Origin: Spirochaetia bacterium
GTDB lineage: Bacteria; Spirochaetota; Spirochaetia; Treponematales; Breznakiellaceae
Assembly: GCA_026002025.1 (NCBI GenBank)
Contig: BOAU01000076.1
Location: 1 to 9,604, forward strand
Direction: 5' to 3'
Length of the DNA stretch: 9,604 nucleotides
A program made the translations under genes and the position numbers. Positions 1 to 5,739 of this stretch are shown here, piece after piece. Numbering within the stretch: the first letter of the stretch is position 1; every line of letters begins with the position of its first letter. The notes beneath the pieces were generated by a model. That model did not search any database. It was given only the letters and a program-made list of their open reading frames with translations, and was not told the DNA's origin.

Positions 1-75
1 TTTGACTACTTCCCAAGGCGCCGTTATGCCTAATATGGCCTGATAAAAATCCTCTATTTTTTCTGGTTGGTTCAT
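1..75 (-). CDS. Transposase N-terminus, ISL3-like (partial, runs off the window)
   Basis: Reading the minus strand from the ATG at 75-73 gives 25 uninterrupted codons to the window edge. The peptide begins MNQPEKIEDFYQAILGITAP and continues WEVVK. ISL3-family transposases typically open with a short helix followed by a 'LG(I/L)..PW.V' motif, which this matches. The DDE catalytic domain would lie outside the window, so the family call rests on about 15 residues. There is no good Shine-Dalgarno. A TATAAT hexamer on the minus strand (86-81) lies just 5 nt before the ATG, so the message could be leaderless. The gene points away from everything else here and is best read as a mobile-element neighbour. 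Confidence 0.55.
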   Translation of the reverse strand, partial: MNQPEKIEDFYQAILGITAPWEVVK

Positions 76-95
76 GCCTCATTATACTACTTTTT

Positions 96-125
96 GGGGT
101 TTTCCACTATATTCCCGGATGCCCC
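96..125 (-). mobile_element. Candidate terminal inverted repeat of the ISL3-like element
   Basis: This 30-bp stretch starts with GGGG and ends with CCCC on the plus strand and sits just upstream of the transposase start. Read on the minus strand it begins GGGGCATCCGGGAATATAGT, with a GGGGC...CCGG layout that I associate with ISL3-type ends. Flanking DNA from 126 onward is AT-rich (ATAATTAA), the kind of 8-bp target ISL3 elements usually duplicate. The other IS end is outside the window, so neither the inverted repeat nor the target duplication can be confirmed. Confidence 0.4.
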
Positions 126-181
126 ATAATTAATAAGATGTTGTCAATAACTATTTCTAACCATTCTATTTGAGGCTTCGT

Positions 182-263
182 TTTATACAGTCATACTTAT
201 TTTCTTACATTATAAAGAATTATGAAATGTTATAAATGCTCATCCCGTTCGTATATAATATCC
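182..263 (+). repeat. Direct repeat copy A (~83 bp), upstream of the AT-rich gene
   Basis: Positions 182-263 align with 1213-1295, ungapped over roughly the first 76 bases, then with one single-base gap. About 66 of 83 positions match. The best-conserved blocks are TTTATACAGT, AAAGAATTA, AATGTTATAAA, GCTC and GTATATA. The repeat is AT-rich and non-coding here. Copy A includes a TATAAT hexamer (254-259) that is less perfect in copy B. It is probably a duplicated promoter or leader, or a footprint left by insertion of the intervening gene. Confidence 0.75.
254..259 (+). promoter_or_regulatory. Possible -10 box within repeat A
   Basis: A perfect TATAAT lies 19 nt before the ATG at 278. The region 16-18 bp upstream (230-237, TTATAAAT) is only a weak match to a -35 box, so the promoter is tentative. 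It would drive the small ORF at 278 and the gene at 341/344. The corresponding site in repeat B reads TATATAGG. Confidence 0.35.
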
Positions 264-277
264 CTGAAGGTATTGGC

Positions 278-334
278 ATGAAACAGGATGATTGGCAGAA
301 TGAGCGGCTTCATTTACAAGAAACAGCTCAATGA
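278..334 (+). CDS. Possible 18-aa upstream ORF
   Basis: The ATG at 278 is preceded by GAAGG at 266-270, a reasonable Shine-Dalgarno, and reads MKQDDWQNERLHLQETAQ before TGA at 332-334. The stop overlaps the start of the GAGGAG that serves the next gene, so the small ORF and the 341/344 gene could be translationally coupled. The peptide is charged and hydrophilic with no recognisable motif. It could equally be a fragment or chance. No family is claimed. Confidence 0.3.
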   Translation: MKQDDWQNERLHLQETAQ

Positions 335-340
335 GGAGAT

Positions 341-1120
341 ATGATGTATTTACTCGAATATAATAAGATGTCTGATACCTTGTCTTTTCAACATGAAGTG
401 AAATCATTGGAATTTATCGGGACAATAGGCGAAATAGATATAACCTGTTGTACGAATTCTGTGGCAAGGGATAAAAAGCTTAAAAAAATGGGGAAACGTT
501 TGTTTGCAGAATGGCCGCCTGTCGTACCACCTCCGCCCTTTAAGCTCAAACGAGCGAGAAGAAAAATTATCAGAGAACTTTCACAGAAGGAAATTGGCCG
601 CTTATTAACCGCGGTTACCATTGATGATAAACCGGCAAAGAGCATAGTAACCGAAAACGACACCTTCATAGACGAATTGTTTGATTTGCTGCTTGATATA
701 TCTCTCAACTTCTATGGTGTTTTTGGTCAATTTTCCTTTATGGGAGTAGATGCTGATGGCAAAACAGGTTTTGATGATAGTGAAAGCGAAGAAAACATTC
801 GATTAAATCAGGAATTTGGGCGTTTGAAATTAAAACTCGGGAAGCTGATGGATTTAATAAGGACCTTTACCGAAAATATATATGTCCATCCCGGTATTAG
901 GTATCTATCAAAATATACTACGACAGAAGAAATAGACGAACAATTGAATAAAATAATCGAGCAGTACGCTAATTTGATTAAGATGGTACTCCCACAGTTC
1001 CGCCCGATAGTCGAAAGTCACTATCAAAACTTTATCCTTCTAATACGGATTCTTAATACTGCTATCGGTAAATATAATTTATCGTCAGTAGGGAAACAAT
1101 TTCCGTTTCAACAATTGTAG
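341..1120 (+). CDS. Hypothetical protein, AT-rich accessory gene
   Basis: I do not recognise this protein. It is 259 aa if translation starts at 341, or 258 aa from the adjacent ATG at 344. The latter has better spacing from GAGGAG (333-338). The N-terminal 50 residues contain alternating hydrophobic stretches. A proline-rich segment at about 59-67 (WPPVVPPPPF) is followed by a basic patch (KLKRARRK). The remainder is mostly predicted helix with acidic and leucine-rich stretches. No signal peptide, membrane segment or catalytic motif is evident. Codon use and base composition are markedly more AT-rich than the operon downstream, and the gene sits between two direct repeats beside a transposase. 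It therefore looks like a separately acquired gene rather than part of the kinase operon. The long uninterrupted frame with a proper Shine-Dalgarno supports it being real. Confidence 0.7.
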   Translation: MMYLLEYNKMSDTLSFQHEVKSLEFIGTIGEIDITCCTNSVARDKKLKKMGKRLFAEWPPVVPPPPFKLKRARRKIIRELSQKEIGRLLTAVTIDDKPAKSIVTENDTFIDELFDLLLDISLNFYGVFGQFSFMGVDADGKTGFDDSESEENIRLNQEFGRLKLKLGKLMDLIRTFTENIYVHPGIRYLSKYTTTEEIDEQLNKIIEQYANLIKMVLPQFRPIVESHYQNFILLIRILNTAIGKYNLSSVGKQFPFQQL

Positions 1121-1132
1121 GGGATATTGATA

Positions 1133-1145
1133 GGGTATACTACCC
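1133..1145 (+). other. Small inverted repeat GGGTA-TAC-TACCC
   Basis: A 5-bp perfect stem with a 3-nt loop lies 12 bp after the stop of the preceding gene. No T-run follows, so it is not a convincing intrinsic terminator. It may be an operator-like palindrome or chance. Confidence 0.25.
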
Positions 1146-1161
1146 ATACAGGAGGTACGAT

Positions 1162-1266
1162 ATGCTTTTGTCCGTGCTGTCCGTGTGGTCAGTGGTTTAC
1201 ATTCTTCTTAGGTTTATACAGTCCCCCCTATTTCCTTATACTACAAAGAATTACGCAATGTTATAA
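1162..1266 (+). CDS. Possible 34-aa hydrophobic peptide
   Basis: The ATG at 1162 is preceded by a strong AGGAGGT (1150-1156). The reading frame runs 34 codons to TAA at 1264-1266. The peptide opens MLLSVLSVWSVVYILLRF, which could form a single membrane helix, then turns polar. The first part is built from three imperfect 9-bp units (about 1167-1193) encoding LSV-LSV-WSV. Its 3' half runs into the second direct repeat (1213-1295), so that end is probably not under coding selection. It could be a small membrane peptide or a chance frame behind a fortuitous ribosome-binding site. Confidence 0.25.
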   Translation: MLLSVLSVWSVVYILLRFIQSPLFPYTTKNYAML

Positions 1267-1295
1267 ACGCTCTTCCTTTTAGTATATAGGTATCC
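1213..1295 (+). repeat. Direct repeat copy B (~83 bp), abutting the first SUMF1-like gene
   Basis: This is the second copy of the repeat at 182-263 and ends immediately before the ATG at 1296. Shared blocks include TTTATACAGT, AAAGAATTA, AATGTTATAAA and GTATATA. If the conserved TATATA (1283-1288) is a -10 box, transcription would begin at or next to the start codon. The repeat probably carries the operon promoter or regulatory site, although the -35 match is weak. Confidence 0.7.
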
Positions 1296-2462
1296 ATGGA
1301 TTTTGAATTCGCAGCGCTGTTGAGTACCATGGCGGAAGAACAGGGTGCGGGCATTTTTGACAGCCCCTATCTCAGGACTGCGCTGGATGAATATACCCGG
1401 GGGGAATTTCAAAAGGAGTCGCGGCTCCTCCTCTTGTGTGTTGAGACAGGCTGCCACCGGCAGCTCCGCGATACCTCTGAGCCGCTTGATACCGCCCGTA
1501 CCCTGGAACGTGAATTGCGGGAATCACTGTTTATTGAAGCAACGGCGGCGGCGGCAATCGTCAAGGCGCTTACCTTCGCCCTGCGTCCTGAATTGCGTGC
1601 CCGGAATGAGCAAAACACAAAGCCTGTCGAATCACAAAATTTTTCACCGAGAAAACCCATCGCGCATCCGGAAAGGGCTTTTATAAAAATCGAGGGAGGG
1701 ATTTTTCTGATGGGCTCAGGTTCCACACCCGTTTTTATAAAACCTGTCAGGGTATCGTCCTTTTTTATGGGAAAATATGCGGTAACGCAGGCGGAATATG
1801 AAGACATCATGGGGGAAAACCCCAGTTACCACCTGGGGCCGGAACTGCCCGTGGAGGGGGTGATGTGGTACAAGGCGGTGGAATTCTGCAACTTCCGCAG
1901 TGAACGGGAAGGGCTTGCCCCGGTCTACGAAATAGATAAAAGCTATCTGGGGCCGCCCAGCCGGTACCGCTATGATAAATACGCATGGCGGGTACGCTGG
2001 AACCGGGAAGCCGGCGGGAACAGTAATACTGCGGGATACCGGCTCCCTACTTCCGCCGAGTGGGAGTATGCCTGCCGCGCAGGAACGCTGACGGACTACT
2101 ACACCGGGGACACCATCACGGAGAAAGACGCCTGCATAAATTCGCTCAAGCCCATGCCGGTGGGGAGCTTCCCGCCCAACCCCTGGGGCCTCTGCGATAT
2201 GCACGGGAACGTGAGCGAATGGTGCTGGGATTACCGGTGGGAGAGACAGTCCCGTGAGACAGAAGAGCAGGAAGCAGTCGATCCCACGGGACCGGATGAG
2301 GGGTTTTGCCGTGTCTACCGGGGCGGCTCCTTTTGTTCGATTCCCGATCGTTACGATGATCTTCATTCCATGGCGGCGAGAGATCAAATGCCCTATCCAT
2401 GGTTTGTTCCCTATATCGGCCCCATCGGAATCCGCCTGGTCCGGGGGGGTGATTATGCGTAG
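1296..2462 (+). CDS. SUMF1/FGE-sulfatase-like domain protein, copy 1 (likely non-catalytic)
   Basis: The 388-aa protein has two parts. Residues ~1-105 form a helical domain (FAALL...EEQG...LLLLCVETG) that is also found in the next gene. Residues ~129-385 are a formylglycine-generating-enzyme/SUMF1 domain of C-type-lectin fold. Landmarks are FFMGKYAVTQAEY, GYRLPTSAEWEYACRAG, WGLCDMHGNVSEWCWD (W309-D312), YRGGSFC (341-347) and the closing IGIRLVRG. Where true FGE enzymes have their copper-binding cysteine pair just before 'AAR', this protein has DDLHSMAAR, so both appear to be lost. I infer a binding or scaffold role rather than sulfatase activation. The start at 1296 fits because F-A-x-L...EEQG aligns with the start of the paralog and an in-frame TAG lies at 1287-1289. 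The Shine-Dalgarno is weak (TAGG). It is the first gene of the probable operon and overlaps the next gene by 8 bp. No signal peptide is seen. Confidence 0.85.
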   Translation: MDFEFAALLSTMAEEQGAGIFDSPYLRTALDEYTRGEFQKESRLLLLCVETGCHRQLRDTSEPLDTARTLERELRESLFIEATAAAAIVKALTFALRPELRARNEQNTKPVESQNFSPRKPIAHPERAFIKIEGGIFLMGSGSTPVFIKPVRVSSFFMGKYAVTQAEYEDIMGENPSYHLGPELPVEGVMWYKAVEFCNFRSEREGLAPVYEIDKSYLGPPSRYRYDKYAWRVRWNREAGGNSNTAGYRLPTSAEWEYACRAGTLTDYYTGDTITEKDACINSLKPMPVGSFPPNPWGLCDMHGNVSEWCWDYRWERQSRETEEQEAVDPTGPDEGFCRVYRGGSFCSIPDRYDDLHSMAARDQMPYPWFVPYIGPIGIRLVRGGDYA

Positions 2463-3528
2463 ATATGATCCCTTTGCCCACCTGGTAACGATACTGTCGG
2501 AGGAACAGGGGCGGGATATTTTTACCGGCAAGCGGCTCAAAGCCCTGCTGGAAGATTACGCCAAAGGGGAATGGCGGAATGAAATCCGGCTGCTCCTGCG
2601 GGTGATTGATTCGGGGGTCTGCAAGGAACTATGGGAAGCAGAGGCCGATAGTAAAACTGATACAGCGGGGATGGCGTGGAAGCTTACGGCGGAATACGGT
2701 ATAGAGGGCGGCACGGCACGGCGCATGGTGGGGATACTTTCCCTGGCCCTGCGGGGGGAATGTGAGCGGGATACGGAAATCACTATCATCCCGGATGCGC
2801 CTGAGGAATCCGCCGTGCCTAAAATAATTACGGATGGTTTTGTATTCATTCGGGGAGGAGGAACTGTTTTCGGGAGGCGTTCCCAACAGATTAAGCTGGC
2901 GTCATTCTATATGGCGCGGTTCGCGGTAACCCAGGATGAATTCCGGGATGTGATGGGCTATAACCCCAGTTATATCAGAGGCGGGGATCTGCCGGTAGAA
3001 TCGGTGAGCTGGTATGAGGCGGTGGAATACTGTAACTACCGCAGTGAACGGGATGGAATCTTTCCATATTACTACATAGACAAGAACCCTGCTCTCCGGG
3101 CTAAGCCAGACTATTACGATTACGATTATTATGCAGCCGATCCCCTCAAATGGCTGATCACGGTGAACAATCGCTCCAAGGGGTTCCGGCTCCCCACGGA
3201 AGCCGAGTGGGAATATGCCTGCCGCGCAGGAACACTAACGGACTATTATACCGGCAATCGTCTAAGGCCGGAAGACGCTTGTTTTAAGCAGGAACGGCCC
3301 ATGCCGGTAGGATCCTATCCTCCCAATCCCTGGGGGCTCTACGATATGCACGGGAATATAGGTGAATGGTGTTGGGATAACTACGATGGGCTTTATGCCT
3401 ACCGCGGCGGCGCTTATTGCCAGTCCTCTAATCAGGCCCGCGCATGGGGGCCGGGAAGTCCCACACATCCCTGGCGCAAAGGGTATCTGGGGCCATACGG
3501 AATACGGCTGGTTCGTTCAAAATTGTAA
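2455..3528 (+). CDS. SUMF1/FGE-sulfatase-like domain protein, copy 2 (tandem paralog)
   Basis: The 357-aa protein is a tandem duplicate of the upstream gene. An N-terminal helical domain (~1-100; FAHLVTILSEEQG, GEWRNEIRLLL) is followed by a SUMF1/FGE-like domain (~129-357). Landmarks are FYMARFAVTQDEF, GFRLPTEAEWEYACRAG, WGLYDMHGNIGEWCWD (W305-D308), AYRGGAYC and YGIRLVR. The FGE catalytic cysteines are not apparent in the C-terminal segment, so a non-enzymatic role is likely. A Tyr/Asp-rich insert (PDYYDYDYYAADP) lies in the middle of the domain. The frame stays open upstream to 2254, but that extension lies inside copy 1. The ATG at 2455 follows a GGGGGGTG stretch, overlaps the upstream stop by 8 bp and begins the domain shared with copy 1. 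A 31-bp gap with a T9 tract separates it from the kinase gene. Confidence 0.85.
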   Translation: MRRYDPFAHLVTILSEEQGRDIFTGKRLKALLEDYAKGEWRNEIRLLLRVIDSGVCKELWEAEADSKTDTAGMAWKLTAEYGIEGGTARRMVGILSLALRGECERDTEITIIPDAPEESAVPKIITDGFVFIRGGGTVFGRRSQQIKLASFYMARFAVTQDEFRDVMGYNPSYIRGGDLPVESVSWYEAVEYCNYRSERDGIFPYYYIDKNPALRAKPDYYDYDYYAADPLKWLITVNNRSKGFRLPTEAEWEYACRAGTLTDYYTGNRLRPEDACFKQERPMPVGSYPPNPWGLYDMHGNIGEWCWDNYDGLYAYRGGAYCQSSNQARAWGPGSPTHPWRKGYLGPYGIRLVRSKL

Positions 3529-3559
3529 TTTATTTTTTTTTGATAGAGGAGGAATTTCT

Positions 3560-4846
3560 ATGGCGGATTTACAAAAAGGACTTACCCTGCAAACACGGGC
3601 AAGCAAGACCGTGAAGGTGGGGGAAAAGTTAGGCGAAGGGGGACAGGGCGCCGTGTACCGGGTGAACTATAACGGCAAGCCCAAGGCGCTCAAATGGTAC
3701 ACCGGGAAAAATCTAAAAAGCCCGGTCAAGTTTTATGAGAACCTGGAAAACAATATCAGGAAGGGCGCGCCCAATGGGTCTTTCCTCTGGCCCATGGACA
3801 TCACCGAAAAAACAAAGGACGGCGGCTTTGGGTACATCATGGAACTGCGGCCTCCGGAGTACAAGGACTTTTCCCTGTTCCTTCTGGCTAAGGAAAAATA
3901 CGCAAGCGTCACCGCCCTGGTTAACACCGCCCTCAACATTACTGCGGCGTTCCGGGAACTCCACAACAAGGGCTACAGTTACCAGGATTTGAACGACGGG
4001 AACTTTTTCGTCAATCCAAAAACCGGGGATGTGCTGATCTGCGATAATGACAATGTGGCGGAGTACGGCAAGAATTTAGGCATCGCCGGGAAGTGCCGCT
4101 ACATAGCGCCGGAAATTGTTCTTGGCCGGGCGCTTCCCGGTATCCACACGGACAAATTTTCCCTGGCGGTTGTACTGTTCCTGCTGCTCATCAACAACCA
4201 TCCTTTGGAGGGTAAAAAAGCCTATCCTCCCTGTATGACCGAGGAGATCGAACTGAAAATTTACGGATCGGAACCGCTCTTTATTTTCGATCCCGATGAT
4301 AACTCCAATGCTCCGGTACCGGGGATCAACAACAACGCTATTGTCCGCTGGCCCCTGTACCCCTCTTATGTGCGGGATAAATTCATCGAGGCTTTCAGTA
4401 AAACGGCCTTTACGGATCCATCCTACCGGGTAATTGAAAAAGAATGGCTGCGAACCTTTATCCGCCTTCGGGGAGAGATCTACAAATGTGACTGCGGCGA
4501 AGTTTTTTTCGCCGACCCGGTGAATCCCCTTACCTGCCCTCAATGCGGGAAGGAACATACATTTGCAGGGTATATCAGCACCGGCAAATACAATCTGGCT
4601 ATCCACCGGCGGACTAAACTCTACGATTGCCACACCGACGCCGATTCCGACGACTATGGCGCTCTTAGCGCAGAAGTGGTATTCAACGAACAGACCGGCG
4701 CGCTGGAATTGAAAAACCGGTCAAAAAAATCATGGCTGGTTATGGACAGTACGGGCAAACAATTTTCCCGGGGGCCGGGGAAAGCAGCGCCGCTGTCACA
4801 GGGAACCCGTATTGTGTTTGGCAACATAACCGCTGTGGTTATGTAA
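3560..4846 (+). CDS. TerY-P-type Ser/Thr protein kinase with zinc ribbon
   Basis: The predicted cytoplasmic kinase has 428 aa. Its glycine loop is G25-E-G-G-Q-G30 and the ATP-anchoring lysine is K45 (ALKWY). The catalytic loop is YQDLNDGN, with D143 as base and N148. The metal-binding DFG is replaced by D162-N-D, and RYIAPEIV follows (~180-187). The YQD and DND variants are typical of kinases found beside TerY-type VWA and PP2C genes. After the kinase domain comes a zinc ribbon with C310-x-C312 and C326-x-x-C329, then a beta-rich tail (~335-428, ending RIVFGNITAVVM) that could be FHA-like, though this is uncertain. The start at 3560 follows AGAGGAGGAA; the frame is open farther upstream but overlaps the previous gene. 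It probably phosphorylates proteins of this operon, opposed by the PP2C two genes downstream. Confidence 0.9.
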   Translation: MADLQKGLTLQTRASKTVKVGEKLGEGGQGAVYRVNYNGKPKALKWYTGKNLKSPVKFYENLENNIRKGAPNGSFLWPMDITEKTKDGGFGYIMELRPPEYKDFSLFLLAKEKYASVTALVNTALNITAAFRELHNKGYSYQDLNDGNFFVNPKTGDVLICDNDNVAEYGKNLGIAGKCRYIAPEIVLGRALPGIHTDKFSLAVVLFLLLINNHPLEGKKAYPPCMTEEIELKIYGSEPLFIFDPDDNSNAPVPGINNNAIVRWPLYPSYVRDKFIEAFSKTAFTDPSYRVIEKEWLRTFIRLRGEIYKCDCGEVFFADPVNPLTCPQCGKEHTFAGYISTGKYNLAIHRRTKLYDCHTDADSDDYGALSAEVVFNEQTGALELKNRSKKSWLVMDSTGKQFSRGPGKAAPLSQGTRIVFGNITAVVM

Positions 4847-4866
4847 TTATATTTAAGGAGAATGAT

Positions 4867-5727
4867 ATGTCACTAAATGATGCGATAGAGGCCATCCCGC
4901 GAAAAACCATGGTGCTCTTTTTTATGGTCGATACTTCGGGGAGTATGAGCGGTTCCAAGATCGGCGCGCTCAATGCCGCCATTGAGGAGGTGATCCCCGA
5001 ATTGCGCACCCTTTCCGCCGCCAACGCGGACGCGCAAATCAAGATCGCCGCCCTGGAATTTTCTTCCGGTTCCCGTTGGATTACTAGCAGCGGCCCGGTT
5101 AACGTGGACGATTTCCGCTGGCAGTATCTGGACGCCGGGGGAGTTACCGAGTTGGGGGATGCCTGCAAAAAACTGAACGAGAAACTTTCCACCAAAGCCT
5201 TCATGCAGGAAGCCACCGGGTCCTTCGCCCCGGCGCTGTTTCTCCTTTCTGACGGAGAACCCACCGACGATTTTGACGGCGGGCTGGAAGAATTGAAAAA
5301 GAACAACTGGTACAAGAAGGGTATCAAGGTTGCGGTTGCCATCGGTGATGACGCGGACAAACAGACCCTGGCAAAATTCACCGGCGGTATGGAGTCGGTG
5401 TTAGAGGTTCATTCGGCGTTGATGCTGCGAAAGATGATCCGGTTTGTCAGCGTCCGTGCCTCGGAGGTGGCCAGCAAGAGTGTGCAGGCCGGGGCTTTCG
5501 GGACGGCGGCAGCTGTCGTCCCAAAGCAGACAGATTCGGAAAATCCGGGGACAACGAACAGTCCCGCATCCCCTGCGCAAATTCCAGCGGGAACCGCAGC
5601 GGCGGCGGCAGGCGCGGGGCCATCCATCAAACAGCAAGCCCTTAACACTCAGCTCCAGACAATAGCCGCTGATGCGTCCGCTAATGCGTCCGCTAATGCG
5701 GCCGCAAATGCGGATGACGAATGGTAA
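4867..5727 (+). CDS. TerY-type von Willebrand factor A (VWA) protein
   Basis: The 286-aa protein carries one VWA domain (~14-205) with a complete MIDAS metal site. This consists of DTSGS (D22, S24, S26), T94 in GGVTELGD and D129 in LLSDGEPTDD. TerY-type VWA proteins bind divalent metal and are thought to scaffold the kinase/phosphatase pair; that role is known only from genomic association. The C-terminal ~70 residues are low-complexity and rich in Ala, Pro and Asn. They end in four 4-residue repeats (DASA, NASA, NAAA, NADD), so the tail is probably disordered and perhaps a phosphorylation or docking segment. The start at 4867 has AAGGAG at 4855-4860; an in-frame upstream extension overlaps the kinase gene and is rejected. 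The 20-bp gap to the kinase and 12-bp gap to the PP2C gene support one operon. No signal peptide is seen. Confidence 0.9.
   Translation: MSLNDAIEAIPRKTMVLFFMVDTSGSMSGSKIGALNAAIEEVIPELRTLSAANADAQIKIAALEFSSGSRWITSSGPVNVDDFRWQYLDAGGVTELGDACKKLNEKLSTKAFMQEATGSFAPALFLLSDGEPTDDFDGGLEELKKNNWYKKGIKVAVAIGDDADKQTLAKFTGGMESVLEVHSALMLRKMIRFVSVRASEVASKSVQAGAFGTAAAVVPKQTDSENPGTTNSPASPAQIPAGTAAAAAGAGPSIKQQALNTQLQTIAADASANASANAAANADDEW
5671..5718 (+). repeat. 12-bp tandem repeat (4 units) in the VWA gene tail
   Basis: Four consecutive 12-mers read GATGCGTCCGCT, AATGCGTCCGCT, AATGCGGCCGCA and AATGCGGATGAC. They encode the DASA/NASA/NAAA/NADD tail. Because the unit is a multiple of three, slippage would lengthen or shorten the protein tail without breaking the frame. 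Confidence 0.8.
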
Positions 5728-5739
5728 GCGGAGGACGCG

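Noticed and set aside
182..1295. Integron gene cassette flanked by attC sites
   Set aside because: The repeats lack clear GTTRRRY/RYYYAAC cores and the bulged palindrome expected of attC; matching positions do not preserve a hairpin.
2254..2454. Upstream extension of the second SUMF1-like gene to an ATG at 2254
   Set aside because: The extension lies entirely inside the first paralog in another frame and encodes no recognisable domain. The ATG at 2455 has a purine-rich site and begins the domain shared with the first gene.
1716..2540. Long minus-strand open frame (274 codons) opposite the first SUMF1-like gene
   Set aside because: It is antisense to a well-supported coding region, has no recognisable protein features, and arises from GC-rich codon bias on the plus strand. 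The same applies to the other antisense frames across 3700-4650, 4839-5381, 6181-6648 and 8303-9312.
1296..3528. Diversity-generating retroelement target proteins (SUMF1/C-type-lectin fold with divergent C-termini)
   Set aside because: Such targets occur in treponemes, but I see no reverse transcriptase, no template repeat and no adenine-biased variable stretch in the C-termini within this window.
3511..3545. Intrinsic terminator before the kinase gene based on the T9 run
   Set aside because: No stable GC-rich hairpin immediately precedes the T tract, and a strong Shine-Dalgarno and start codon follow within 20 bp.
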